A stretch of 64,000 nt of DNA from Tragulus kanchil (GCA_022376925.1 JAIOJX010000003.1:37315874-37379873), one strand, 5' to 3'; counted from the first letter of the stretch, positions 35,431-47,515 are shown. The notes: generated from the sequence alone by a model not told the origin. Translations and numbers: made by a program.

Positions 35431-36713
35431 GCCACAGATTTTTTAATGGTCAGCATTAGGATCCATTTCTCATTCTCAAAATTTCTCTCTTAGGTTGACT
35501 GAAGACATTTAAGGATAACTTAAGTGTTATATGAACATAATGGGGCCATGTCTTCTGCTCTAAATTTTGGCTTTGAAATGAGGCGCATCCTTTATGTTCC
35601 ACATCCATGGTGCTCTTTCAATGTCTACTTTTCTTACGAATTTATTCACTTTTGCTACATTCGTTGGTTTTTGCTAAAGTTCATGAATCTAGATCAAGGC
35701 AAAGAGTTAGTGTTACATCAGAAATTTTGTCATGGGGATGTTTTGGCCTTGTATGTTCATTAATTGTAATGGCGTTTGGTTTTATTTTATTTGGTCTATG
35801 TAACTGAAGTTGCACAGCAAGAAAAGCTACAAATCACAGCGTCACAGTTGATGAAGTTACACTATGCATGTTCAAAATTTTTGTCCCACTGTCCCTGCAA
35901 GGGGGCCTTCCTAGGTGGCATAGTGGTAAAGAATCTACCTGCTAATGCAGGAGATGCAAGAGATTCAGGTTTAATTCTTGGGTGGGAAGATCCCTGGAGA
36001 AAGAAATGGCAGCACACTCCAGTATTCTTGCCTGGAGAATCCCATGGACAGAGGAGCCTGGCGGGCTACAGTCCATGGAGTCGCAAGTGTTGGACACAAC
36101 TCAGTGACTAAACTACTGCCACAGATTTTTTAATGGTCAGCATTAGGATCCATTTCTCATTCTCAAAATTTCTCTCTTAGGTTGACTGAAGACATTTAAG
36201 GATAACTTAAGTGTTATATGAACATAATGGGGCCATGTCTTCTGCTCTAAATTTTGGCTTTGAAATGAGGCGCATCCTTTATGTTCCACATCCATGGTGC
36301 TCTTTCAATGTCTACTTTTCTTACGAATTTATTCACTTTTGCTACATTCGTTGGTTTTGCTAAAGTTCATGAATCTAGATCAAGGCAAAGAGTTAGTGTT
36401 ACATCAGAAATTTTGTCATGGGGATGTTTTGGCCTTGTATGTTCATTAATTGTAATGGCGTTTGGTTTTATTTTATTTGGTCTATGTAACTGAAGTTGCA
36501 CAGCAAGAAAAGCTACAAATCACAGCGTCACAGTTGATGAAGTTACACTATGCATGTTCAAAATTTTTGTCCCACTGTCCCTGCAAGGGGGCCTTCCTAG
36601 GTGGCATAGTGGTAAAGAATCTACCTGCTAATGCAGGAGATGCAAGAGATTCAGGTTTAATTCTTGGGTGGGAAGATCCCTGGAGAAAGAAATGGCAGCA
36701 CACTCCAGTATTC
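35329..36713. repeat. Tandem duplication D12 (687 bp) with SINE-SINE breakpoint
   Basis: About 35329-36026 is repeated at 36016-36713. The crossover lies in 'actccagtattcttgcctgg', a sequence shared by Bov-tA A (35230) and Bov-tA B (intact-tail form 36592-36795). The middle SINE has the head of B and the tail of A. This is the geometry of unequal exchange between two same-orientation SINEs, unlike the other duplications here. Confidence 0.9.
35906..36117 (+). mobile_element. Chimeric Bov-tA SINE (B head, A tail)
   Basis: The head matches 36592 onward ('ggccttcctaggtggcatag'). The tail from about 36016 is identical to 35329-35430, including 'tcgcaagtgttggacac' and the unique flank 'ctactgccacagattttt'. 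Confidence 0.88.
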
Positions 36714-36795
36714 CTATCTGGAGAATACCATTGAGGAGCCTCTTGGGCTACAGTCCTTGGTATTGCAAAGAGTCACACATGACTGAACATGCAAG
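36592..36795 (+). mobile_element. Bov-tA SINE (B)
   Basis: Same head as 35906 but a different 3' part ('attcctatctggagaatacc', 'gcaaagagtcacacatgact'). Confidence 0.88.
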
Positions 36796-36799
36796 CAGA

Positions 36800-37510
36800 C
36801 ACCCCTGCAAGTACCCGGAGTCTGATTGTTGTGTTCAGTGGAACAGGTAGGGATACGGTTATGAATCCAGGTGCTTAATGAGTTCACGCAGGGGCTTGTA
36901 AGTCAGCTTTGTTGCTGGTCTTTTCAGATCCTTGGCCTAGTACCTGGGCCTCAGTGTTAACTTCTTCACAATCTTTTTACATCTGGGCATCCTGCCTCAG
37001 GTCCCAGTTCTTCCATGACCAAAGTTTCTCTTATTTCTTATTAAGGTCTGAATTCTTCTCTTTTCTCCAAAGCTGGGACATTAGAGCTACTTTCTAGAAC
37101 TTTTAGCCTCATTTCCTCTTTTTCTCCTTCCTGGTACCATAGCTCCCTGAATTCTCCTCCTTAGAACTGAGCTCTGTCTGCTGAGAATCTGCTCTTGACT
37201 GTTTACCACACTCTTTGCAGCTCTTGCCTTTTCCTTATAAAGGCTGATAAGGATCTTTCCTCAGTATCTACTATCTCCACCCCATCGCTGTGACTGAAGC
37301 ATGACATCAACTGCTATTTCTGTGTCTATAAGTCAAAGACAGTGGCATCTGGAAAAAGATAGTCATCTATTGGTTTCTGTAAATTCAGCAAATTATTCTA
37401 TGAAGCATCTGATTATATCAAACACATCTTGCGGCAAAAAGTAGTGAACAGGCCACCTTTCCTTTCATCTAAAGGCACTTCGCAGAAGAAACTAGAGTTA
37501 ACATACTACC
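36800..37510. other. Unique non-coding stretch
   Basis: No gene or nameable repeat; short frames only. Confidence 0.55.
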
Positions 37511-37511
37511 A

Positions 37512-37792
37512 GGAGTAGTTTTCAACTATTCTTGCCAACTGGAATTATCAGAGGAGTTTAGAAAATATATAGGTACTTGGTATCCACCCAGTGGTGCGCT
37601 GCCAAGCATAACAATGGTCTCTGTGGGGGTGGGGGTAGGAGTCAGTAGTTAGTGCCCAAGTCAACATGAATGAGCACCAGCCTCCACTGCCTCCTCCCTC
37701 ATCCCATCTCTCCTCATAGTAAATTAATTAGAATTTCTGAGGGTCAAGCCAAGGAAATCTGTCTCCCATAGCCCCCTTGTTAAGGCGATGCT
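37512..37792. mobile_element. MER5-like DNA transposon remnant, interrupted
   Basis: 'gtagttttcaactattcttg' and 'tggaattatcagaggagttt', then after about 140 unrelated bases 'gaatttctgagggtcaagcc', in the order expected of an old MER5-type hAT element. Strongly diverged. Confidence 0.45.
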
Positions 37793-37794
37793 TG

Positions 37795-37975
37795 GCACCC
37801 TGGGTCTCTAATCTGTCTCTATTCCTTAATATCTGTGTAACTTTAAGAAACATTACGTGTCCATTTTACCAGCTATAATAGGGTGATATTAAGTATCCCT
37901 ACCTTTTAGGGTAATTACAAAGATTAAAGGAGAACCTTAGATGAGTGCCAGGCACCTTAGCTCTTATGAGTCCCT
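37795..37975 (+). mobile_element. MIR SINE, diverged
   Basis: 'tctgtgtaactttaagaaac', 'ctataatagggtgatattaa', 'agggtaattacaaagattaa', 'atgagtgccaggcacctt' match the MIR core and 3' half. The D13 duplication begins in its last bases. Confidence 0.7.
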
Positions 37976-40198
37976 TTTAGTTCAGTTTCTTCTTCTTAAT
38001 GGTGCTCCTTGAAGAAGATTGGAGTGGTAATTTTTGTATATTGGGTTGTGTCAAATGACTCAGAGGTGCGTGTTGGAAAGAATTAAGGATGAACCTAGAT
38101 TATAGAGGGAGGAGAAATAAGAATTTTAATTAAATAGACAACTGAAATTCGGAGACTATTGTATTTCACTTCTTATCACCGACTGGGTCAAAGGGGTTAG
38201 AGAATGTTTGATCAGTTTGAAACATTGCCAGTGAACTCATTCCATTCCTGTGAACCCAGGTTAAAAATGCATGCTACTTTGGCAGTGCACAATGCCCTAA
38301 GGCACACTCCTCTAAAGGAGCTTGCCCCCACGGAGTCAGTACAGGCTTGGGCTTTGATGAATACTGAAAGCAGAAATCAGTCCCTTGAAATGAATTTCTG
38401 AAGAAGAGCTTAAGGGTTCAGATCCACTGCTCCTATCATTAAAAAACGTACTCTCTTAAGGAAACCCTGCTCACTTGAAATCATAGAAATTTCCAGCCAG
38501 AAGGCACCTTAGAGATCATTCCTTATTCACCTAAAAAAGAAGTTGTTGCTAACTGGCTCTGAGTTTTAATAAGTAAGTTCTGAATAAGCCCCTAGCAGTT
38601 TCTCAAATGTTCTTGTGCTCTTGGTTTTTCCCTCCTTCAACTGAGCTTTCTGAAGGGAATTTGTAAAAATTGGCCACAAGTTCCTGTTAACTATGCTTTG
38701 TCAGGTCACTCTGAATAAAGGGACTCTTATGAAATGAGACAATAAAGCAAAATAATAGGAAGTTATTTCTTTTTCTTTCTTTCTTTCTTTTTTTGTTAAT
38801 TCATTTTAGGAAGTTATTTCTAAGTAATGATATTGGACCAGCTTGGAACTGTGTTGGTTTTCTGTTGTTGTTTTGTCTTTTGTAGCCTCCTCCAGCTGTA
38901 CATAGGATGCCACTCCATGGCAACTTGAAGTCTGCCGTGAGTGATAATGAAAGGTCCATCCTGTCTAGATGATCCACATTCCCACCACTTTTTGGATTAG
39001 AAAAACTGTTTAGGACTTTCCCTGGTGGTCCTGGGAAGGACACCGCCTTGCAGTGCAAGGCCGGTTCGATCAGGCACCTTAGCTCTTATGAGTCCCTTTT
39101 AGTTCAGTTTCTTCTTCTTAATGGTGCTCCTTGAAGAAGATTGGAGTGGTAATTTTTGTATATTGGGTTGTGTCAAATGACTCAGAGGTGCGTGTTGGAA
39201 AGAATTAAGGATGAACCTAGATTATAGAGGGAGGAGAAATAAGAATTTTAATTAAATAGACAACTGAAATTCGGAGACTATTGTATTTCACTTCTTATCA
39301 CCGACTGGGTCAAAGGGGTTAGAGAATGTTTGATCAGTTTGAAACATTGCCAGTGAACTCATTCCATTCCTGTGAACCCAGGTTAAAAATGCATGCTACT
39401 TTGGCAGTGCACAATGCCCTAAGGCACACTCCTCTAAAGGAGCTTGCCCCCACGGAGTCAGTACAGGCTTGGGCTTTGATGAATACTGAAAGCAGAAATC
39501 AGTCCCTTGAAATGAATTTCTGAAGAAGAGCTTAAGGGTTCAGATCCACTGCTCCTATCATTAAAAAACGTACTCTCTTAAGGAAACCCTGCTCACTTGA
39601 AATCATAGAAATTTCCAGCCAGAAGGCACCTTAGAGATCATTCCTTATTCACCTAAAAAAGAAGTTGTTGCTAACTGGCTCTGAGTTTTAATAAGTAAGT
39701 TCTGAATAAGCCCTAGCAGTTTCTCAAATGTTCTTGTGCTCTTGGTTTTTCCCTCCTTCAACTGAGCTTTCTGAAGGGAATTTGTAAAAATTGGCCACAA
39801 GTTCCTGTTAACTATGCTTTGTCAGGTCACTCTGAATAAAGGGACTCTTATGAAATGAGACAATAAAGCAAAATAATAGGAAGTTATTTCTTTTTCTTTC
39901 TTTCTTTCTTTTTTTGTTAATTCATTTTAGGAAGTTATTTCTAAGTAATGATATTGGACCAGCTTGGAACTGTGTTGGTTTTCTGTTGTTGTTTTGTCTT
40001 TTGTAGCCTCCTCCAGCTGTACATAGGATGCCACTCCATGGCAACTTGAAGTCTGCCGTGAGTGATAATGAAAGGTCCATCCTGTCTAGATGATCCACAT
40101 TCCCACCACTTTTTGGATTAGAAAAACTGTTTAGGACTTTCCCTGGTGGTCCAGTGGGTAAGGACACCGCCTTGCAGTGCAAGGGGCGCCGGTTCGAT
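37949..40198. repeat. Tandem duplication D13 (period about 1122-1128 bp), noisy end
   Basis: 37949-39070 is repeated at 39071-40198. The last 60 bases of the first copy are a corrupted read of the young SINE head ('ggtggtcctgggaaggac' for 'ggtggtccagtgggtaagga', and 'aaggccgg' for 'aaggggcgccgg'). The (TTTC)n tract has equal length in both copies. No gene; the 65-codon frame at 38204 and 39326 is unassigned. Confidence 0.93.
39014..39070 (+). mobile_element. Truncated, error-laden head of the young SINE (first copy)
   Basis: Counterpart of 40136-40198, cut by the D13 junction. The lost bases fall inside otherwise conserved box A and box B flanks. Confidence 0.8.
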
Positions 40199-40473
40199 CC
40201 CTGGCCTGGGAAGATCCCATGTGCCATGGAGCGGCTGGACCGATGTGTCCAATGACCGAGCTGGAGCTCTGGAGCGCATGCGCCCAGAGCCGGCACTCTG
40301 CAGCGACAGACGCCACCGCGATGGGAGGCCCACAGGAGCCAAAGAACAAAGACGGATGAAAATAGAGAAATGAAAGACCAATAGAAGTGGCCCGCCCGCT
40401 CCCCTCCCTCCCCAACCCGACCCCCCGCCCAAAATAAATAAATAAATAAATCTTTAAAAAAAAAAGAAAGAAA
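40134..40473 (+). mobile_element. Young full-length CHR-like tRNA SINE with perfect target-site duplication
   Basis: Box A 'tggtccagtgg' (40147-40157) and box B 'ggttcgatccc' (40191-40201) form an internal Pol III promoter. The body contains 'ggagcgcatgcgcccagagc' and 'aaagaacaaagacggatg', then a C-rich stretch ('ccctccctccccaacccgac') and an (AAAT)n/A-rich tail. The 13-bp repeat 'gaaaaactgttta' flanks it exactly (40121-40133, 40474-40486). High CpG retention indicates a recent insertion. The 60-124 codon frames across it are not genes. Confidence 0.93.
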
Positions 40474-40486
40474 GAAAAACTGTTTA

Positions 40487-41309
40487 CAGGGGGAGAAGTA
40501 AGGTGCCAGTGAGATATAATTACTCTGTAGAGCTTCCTAGCTTCCTAGCTGTTTCTAGCTTTCTTTTTTCTCTGTGGTTCAGAAATACGGCATTTCATCT
40601 TTTTAAGAAGTGTTCCCAAATTTCCCATATGATGTGAAATATTGAGGGGTAGGGGAAGAAAAGAAAGAAGTATTTTTAAAAGTTCTTTTTTCACATGGGA
40701 TACTGCAAGCTGTGGTTTTCATGCCGTCTTCCATGAAACCTAGCTTCCACAACTGTCATGAAATGGTGAAACCCCAAGGCCGTGGTGGAAGTTAGGTGTC
40801 GCAATGTGCTAAAAGTGTAGGGCTACTACTTAGCAAAACTGTCTTGAGCAGCTGGTTCTGACTCCAAATGTGTTGCAAAGTCCAGGGCTATAAGGCCAAA
40901 GGGTGTTACCTGTTCAGGTATTTGTTTTTCCCACTCTCCTATGAGTTCCATGCTGAGCAGAAATTCCGTCTTCTTCACCTTCACAGCTATCACCAAGCAA
41001 CGTCCCCTGGTATATAAAGGAATGTGCTAGGTCTGCAATAATTGGAAAAAATGCAGCTTTAACATATATGACTTCATTATAGGCCCTGTCAGACTTTCAC
41101 AAGATTGGGTTTGCAAATGTCTTGATATGATATTAAGCATACTGTCCTGTCTCAGAATTTAATAGTTATGAAATAAACCTTAGTTTTCTTCTACCTCTTC
41201 ATGCAGTCCTGGAGGTGGGACTGGAGAGGTATTGTGAGGAGAGGCATGGTGAGGTCAGTGATGTGCTCTGGATTCTTGGCTATTTGGAGGTTTATTGCGA
41301 TGAGAGTGG
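40487..41309. other. Non-coding stretch
   Basis: No nameable repeat or gene. The D14 duplication starts at 40944. Confidence 0.55.
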
Positions 41310-41517
41310 TGTATGCCCAGTCACTCAGTAATGTCCGACTCTGTGACCCCATGGGCTGCAGCCCACCAGGCTTCTCTGTCTATAGCATTTCTCAGGTAAG
41401 AATACTGGAGTGGGTTACCATTTCCTCCTCCAGGGGATCTTCCGACCCAGGTATCAAACCTGTGCCTCCTGCATTGGTAGGCAGATTCTTTACCACTAGG
41501 GCCACCTGGGAAGCCCA
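41310..41517 (-). mobile_element. Bov-tA SINE
   Basis: Minus strand: 'agtcactcagtaatgtccga', 'gggttaccatttcctcctcc', 'gattctttaccactagggcc', 'acctgggaagccc'. Confidence 0.9.
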
Positions 41518-42413
41518 GGAGTGATGTAGTTAATATAAAAGGGAACCAAATATGATAATAAAGATTGGTACTATCATATAAGCGTCAAATATATAGTCTT
41601 CATGAATAAATTCACTCAGTCCTAAATGACTGATCATAAAATTTTGAACCAACACTAGTCCCTATTTTGTCAAACTGCATAAACCTCATATAAGCATTTT
41701 GGGTTAAATATGTTGTAATTATCCAAGTTTTCTAAGAAAATGAAGACTAATTTTATTGTTCCACATTCATTAGTTAATATTTACAAAGTATTGAATAGTA
41801 TTTTCAATAGTATTTTATTATTTCAATTGTATTTCATGACACACATTTACCCAAGTAATATTATCATGATGAATAATGACAAAATAAGGTTTCAATTGAA
41901 ATGCATATTACAAGATAATAGAATGGTGTTTGAAAACACTATGTCTTATGTGAGAAATAGGGCTGGAGAACTTGACTTTATATAATAGCTGATCTTAAAT
42001 CTTGGCTTAGAAAATATGTAGAAAAGTCTTTGCCCAAAGGCATTTGTAGTTCCATGCTGAGCAGAAATTCCGTCTTCTTCACCTTCACAGCTATCACCAA
42101 GCAACGTCCCCTGGTATATAAAGGAATGTGCTAGGTCTGCAATAATTGGAAAAAATGCAGCTTTAACATATATGACTTCATTATAGGCCCTGTCAGACTT
42201 TCACAAGATTGGGTTTGCAAATGTCTTGATATGATATTAAGCATACTGTCCTGTCTCAGAATTTAATAGTTATGAAATAAACCTTAGTTTTCTTCTACCT
42301 CTTCATGCAGTCCTGGAGGTGGGACTGGAGAGGTATTGTGAGGAGAGGCATGGTGAGGTCAGTGATGTGCTCTGGATTCTTGGCTATTTGGAGGTTTATT
42401 GCGATGAGAGTGG

Positions 42414-42621
42414 TGTATGCCCAGTCACTCAGTAATGTCCGACTCTGTGACCCCATGGGCTGCAGCCCACCAGGCTTCTCTGTCTATAGCATTTCTCAGG
42501 TAAGAATACTGGAGTGGGTTACCATTTCCTCCTCCAGGGGATCTTCCGACCCAGGTATCAAACCTGTGCCTCCTGCATTGGTAGGCAGATTCTTTACCAC
42601 TAGGGCCACCTGGGAAGCCCA
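42414..42621 (-). mobile_element. Bov-tA SINE, second copy
   Basis: Duplicate of 41310-41517 made by D14. Confidence 0.9.
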
Positions 42622-43156
42622 GGAGTGATGTAGTTAATATAAAAGGGAACCAAATATGATAATAAAGATTGGTACTATCATATAAGCGTCAAATATATAG
42701 TCTTCATGAATAAATTCACTCAGTCCTAAATGACTGATCATAAAATTTTGAACCAACACTAGTCCCTATTTTGTCAAACTGCATAAACCTCATATAAGCA
42801 TTTTGGGTTAAATATGTTGTAATTATCCAAGTTTTCTAAGAAAATGAAGACTAATTTTATTGTTCCACATTCATTAGTTAATATTTACAAAGTATTGAAT
42901 AGTATTTTCAATAGTATTTTATTATTTCAATTGTATTTCATGACACACATTTACCCAAGTAATATTATCATGATGAATAATGACAAAATAAGGTTTCAAT
43001 TGAAATGCATATTACAAGATAATAGAATGGTGTTTGAAAACACTATGTCTTATGTGAGAAATAGGGCTGGAGAACTTGACTTTATATAATAGCTGATCTT
43101 AAATCTTGGCTTAGAAAATATGTAGAAAAGTCTTTGCCCAAAGGCATTTGTAGTTT

Positions 43157-43993
43157 CAAAAAAATATAAAGTAACCAAGACAGAAGTCTGGAACAAGTAG
43201 CAAAGAATCAGCTTCTTCAGTGGAAAGAACCCAAGCTGTGTGTTCCTTAGGTCAGGTTGAGATAGGAAGTCTGTAGACCTCAGGTTCCACCTCAGAGCTT
43301 CAGCTGGAAAGACAGGTCACAGAGGAGCTAGAAAATATGCTGAAAGAAGGTTCCCAGTGACACACCTAGGAAGCTGCAGGATTTCTTCAAAGTACTGTGA
43401 AGTTGAAAAACGTCTGTCTTTCCAGTGCCTGTTGATCAAATCCAGATGCCTCCAGAGCCCTTAACCTTCTTCTTCCTTCTGTATCCTCCAGATAGAATTT
43501 TTGCTGCCTTAAGTGTGGGTTGAAGTGGCTAAATGTGGCATCTGGATGATGAGAAAACTATAGTTTTCCTCTTGGGTGATGAAGATGTGGGAAGAAGCTA
43601 TTGGAGGCATTCCAAACAAAATACAACAGAACTCCAACAAAAACCCCAGATCAGGAGAAAAAGAGGCAGTCAACCTGCTGACCTTGGGGAACCCTTTGAA
43701 AACCCACTCAGACTTTCCCGTTCTACTTAAAATCTTGTTTCTCCCCTTTTTTGATAGCTTTGACTTTTTTTTTTCTCCCTCTTTCATCTTTAGTTTTGGG
43801 CCAGGTTTTATATTCCCAAGTTTATGATCTCTTATGCTGACACCTTATTGGTGCTAATAACATCAGTTTTTGTTTGTGGGTGGAAAGCAGGAGGTGCTCT
43901 GGAGTTTCCTAAATTAGTGATTGATTCTAGTTCCAGATTACAAAATGAATTTCTGTCACCAAGTGAATGTTTAGAGATGAGAATGAGGAATTG
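43157..43993. other. Non-coding stretch
   Basis: Short frames only. No family recognised. Confidence 0.5.
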
Positions 43994-43994
43994 C

Positions 43995-44110
43995 AAGAAT
44001 ACTGGGGTGGGTAGCCATTTCCTTCTCCAGGGGATCTTCCTGATCCAGCAATGAGCCCACATCTCCTGCATTAGCAGGCAAATTCTTTACCACTGAGCTA
44101 CCCCAGGGAA
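43995..44110 (-). mobile_element. Bov-tA SINE, truncated
   Basis: Minus-strand tRNA half only ('agaatactggggtgggtagc', 'ctcctgcattagcaggcaaa', 'ctaccccagggaag'). Confidence 0.85.
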
Positions 44111-44438
44111 GTGGAAATGAGATTAGGCGTGTGTATATATATTTCTAAGAGCCTTCTGCTGAAGTGGATGGACTTGAGCCGAAGGGATAGTAGTAGGTTG
44201 GAATTTGAAAGACAGTTCAAACATCTTGGGATGTTCAGGAGGGAAGATCAATTTCAAGAACTGTTTGGTTTTCAACAGTCAAAGATAGCCATGACAAACA
44301 ATCTTCTAAGCATAGTTTTCATCTGCAAGTAATCATCCCTCTTGAATTCTAATTTCTCATTTATACATGTTTCATGGGTTTTATTCCATTTATTCATTTT
44401 GAGAAATGGAATATTTCCTGCCCTATTAGTAAACAAGC

Positions 44439-44764
44439 ATGTCACCAGTCATCAGCGATTCCAGCCCTTCTATGTAAGCTGGTGACCCCTAAGGGCACTC
44501 AGAAAGGAGCAGAATAACTGTGATTCAATAGCCACCAGGCTTCAGCCACTCCCTATGGTGAGCCCAAGGGGGCTCAGGATGTGAAAAACCCAGAATACTG
44601 GTCCAAGATAGCTGAGATACATAGGAAAGGAATCTCAATGAGCCCAGACTCTTGCATCTTCCCATGCATAGAAAAGTGCTAAATTCCTTAACTTTGGATA
44701 GCTGGTTTTATTTAATTAACAAAATGTTTTTACACTCAGACTACTTGCTCTTTGTTGCAAAAAC
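44439..44764 (+). mobile_element. LTR, 5' part (first copy, cut by junction)
   Basis: Same sequence as 45559-45884, ending at the D15 junction. Confidence 0.55.
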
Positions 44765-45113
44765 CCCAGATCAGGAGAAAAGAGGCAGTCAACCTGCTGA
44801 CCTTGGGGAACCCTTTGAAAACCCACTCAGACTTTCCCGTTCTACTTAAAATCTTGTTTCTCCCCTTTTTTGATAGCTTTGACTTTTTTTTTTCTCCCTC
44901 TTTCATCTTTAGTTTTGGGCCAGGTTTTATATTCCCAAGTTTATGATCTCTTATGCTGACACCTTATTGGTGCTAATAACATCAGTTTTTGTTTGTGGGT
45001 GGAAAGCAGGAGGTGCTCTGGAGTTTCCTAAATTAGTGATTGATTCTAGTTCCAGATTACAAAATGAATTTCTGTCACCAAGTGAATGTTTAGAGATGAG
45101 AATGAGGAATTGC

Positions 45114-45229
45114 AAGAATACTGGGGTGGGTAGCCATTTCCTTCTCCAGGGGATCTTCCTGATCCAGCAATGAGCCCACATCTCCTGCATTAGCAGGCAA
45201 ATTCTTTACCACTGAGCTACCCCAGGGAA
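45114..45229 (-). mobile_element. Bov-tA SINE, truncated, second copy
   Basis: Duplicate of 43995-44110 made by D15. Confidence 0.85.
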
Positions 45230-45558
45230 GTGGAAATGAGATTAGGCGTGTGTATATATATTTCTAAGAGCCTTCTGCTGAAGTGGATGGACTTGAGCCG
45301 AAGGGATAGTAGTAGGTTGGAATTTGAAAGACAGTTCAAACATCTTGGGATGTTCAGGAGGGAAGATCAATTTCAAGAACTGTTTGGTTTTCAACAGTCA
45401 AAGATAGCCATGACAAACAATCTTCTAAGCATAGTTTTCATCTGCAAGTAATCATCCCTCTTGAATTCTAATTTCTCATTTATACATGTTTCATGGGTTT
45501 TATTCCATTTATTCATTTTGAGAAATGGAATATTTCCTGCCCTATTAGTAAACAAGCA

Positions 45559-46034
45559 TGTCACCAGTCATCAGCGATTCCAGCCCTTCTATGTAAGCTG
45601 GTGACCCCTAAGGGCACTCAGAAAGGAGCAGAATAACTGTGATTCAATAGCCACCAGGCTTCAGCCACTCCCTATGGTGAGCCCAAGGGGGCTCAGGATG
45701 TGAAAAACCCAGAATACTGGTCCAAGATAGCTGAGATACATAGGAAAGGAATCTCAATGAGCCCAGACTCTTGCATCTTCCCATGCATAGAAAAGTGCTA
45801 AATTCCTTAACTTTGGATAGCTGGTTTTATTTAATTAACAAAATGTTTTTACACTCAGACTACTTGCTCTTTGTTGCAAAACTTCTATATAACCTGGCTT
45901 CTCGCTTCTCTTCCTCAGAACAGTTCTCTCGGAGTTACTTCAGATGTCGCCTCTTAGGCTTATGTCTTAAAAATTCCTACCAAATAAAACATAATTCTCA
46001 ACTTAAAGGTTGTGACTATTTTTTTATGTCAACA
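45559..46034 (+). mobile_element. Solo LTR of an endogenous retrovirus
   Basis: About 476 bp from 'tgtcaccagtcatcagcgat' to 'tatgtcaaca' (TG...CA). It holds a TATA-like 'tctatataacc' near 45885, a polyadenylation signal 'ccaaataaaacata' near 45981, and a GT-rich end. No polypurine tract upstream, no primer-binding site downstream and no retroviral genes are seen, so it is most likely a solo LTR. No clear target-site duplication was found. The 99-codon frame at 45771 is inside it. Confidence 0.6.
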
Positions 46035-46347
46035 ATTTTTAAGAGTGACTTAAAAGTTTCCATCACATGATCATACATAGTGTTGATTACCTTGTAGCAC
46101 AGTAAGTAGATTATTTCTCCCCTGTGTGGTTCTTCACACATACTTTTAGGCAATTGAAATATTTGTTGAAATAAAGTGTTGCATTGGTGTGATTGTGTTG
46201 CTGAAGTTGAGTTATAACCACTGAAAGGAAAAATACCATCTTGGAGAAAGATAGGGAAGAAGAGCATATTCTGTGTCTTCGCATCCCTTTTCCAAAATAC
46301 AACATGATTTCACTTACTTTCCTCTACAAGCTTCATATCCTCTCTTG

Positions 46348-46553
46348 TGTGTGTTAGGCATCCAGTCATGTCTAACTCTTTGTAACCCCATGGACTATTG
46401 CTTGGGAAGCTCCTCTATCCTTGGGATTTCCTAGCCAAGAATACTGGAGTGGATAGCCATTCTCTTCTCCAGTGGATCTTCCCGACCCAGGGATTGAACC
46501 TGGTCTCCTGCATTACAGACAGACTCTTTACTGTCTGAGCTACCGGGGAAATT
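46348..46553 (-). mobile_element. Bov-tA SINE
   Basis: Minus strand: 'catccagtcatgtctaactc', 'ccaagaatactggagtggat', 'tttactgtctgagctaccgg'. Confidence 0.88.
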
Positions 46554-46870
46554 TCCATATCTGAATCCTCTTCTTTTATTTAAAGTGTATTTGGAAATAT
46601 AACCACTGAAGATTGTAATGTAATAGGGAGAATTTAACAAGGATTATAGAGAAAGGCTCTGAAGTATTCTGAAGTATTTATTTGATCAAACATGAATGCC
46701 ATGTGTTTAGAAATCTGTGGAGCCCTGCAGGTGGCAAAAAACTATAGTCAATAAATTAAAATCTCAGGGGAAGAAAACAGGTCTTCAGGAGGTAAAGAAG
46801 CAAAAGACAGGTCAGAAATAATGGGATTCCCAGGAAGAGTTGAAATTCGTTAAATGTGCTGATTTTGGTT

Positions 46871-47202
46871 GAAAACCCAGAATACTGGTCCAAGATAGCT
46901 GAGATACATAGGAAAGGAATCTCAATGAGCCCAGACTCTTGCATCTTCCCATGCATAGAAAAGTGCTAAATTCCTTAACTTTGGATAGCTGGTTTTATTT
47001 AATTAACAAAATGTTTTTACACTCAGACTACTTGCTCTTTGTTGCAAAACTTCTATATAACCTGGCTTCTCGCTTCTCTTCCTCAGAACAGTTCTCTCGG
47101 AGTTACTTCAGATGTCGCCTCTTAGGCTTATGTCTTAAAAATTCCTACCAAATAAAACATAATTCTCAACTTAAAGGTTGTGACTATTTTTTTATGTCAA
47201 CA
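46871..47202 (+). mobile_element. LTR, 3' part (third occurrence)
   Basis: Matches 45702-46034 through D16, including the polyadenylation signal and the CA end. Confidence 0.55.
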
Positions 47203-47515
47203 ATTTTTAAGAGTGACTTAAAAGTTTCCATCACATGATCATACATAGTGTTGATTACCTTGTAGCACAGTAAGTAGATTATTTCTCCCCTGTGTGGTTC
47301 TTCACACATACTTTTAGGCAATTGAAATATTTGTTGAAATAAAGTGTTGCATTGGTGTGATTGTGTTGCTGAAGTTGAGTTATAACCACTGAAAGGAAAA
47401 ATACCATCTTGGAGAAAGATAGGGAAGAAGAGCATATTCTGTGTCTTCGCATCCCTTTTCCAAAATACAACATGATTTCACTTACTTTCCTCTACAAGCT
47501 TCATATCCTCTCTTG

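Larger units (their letters stand above)
40944..43156. repeat. Tandem duplication D14 (period 1104 bp)
   Basis: 40944-42051 is repeated at 42048-43156, with a shared 'agtt' at the junction. The copies look identical apart from the edges. Frames at 41201/42305 and 41740/42844 are duplicated with it. Confidence 0.94.
43638..45881. repeat. Tandem duplication D15 (period 1119 bp)
   Basis: 43638-44764 is repeated at 44757-45881. The junction lies in 'gcaaaaaccccag', where 'caaaaa' is shared by both sides. 'gagaaaaagaggc' in the first copy is one a shorter in the second. The junction cuts a solo LTR, so its first copy is incomplete. Confidence 0.93.

Noticed and set aside
40191..40201. Functional tRNA gene, because of perfect box A and box B
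   Set aside because: The head does not fold as a complete tRNA and is followed by a SINE body, A-rich tail and target-site duplication.
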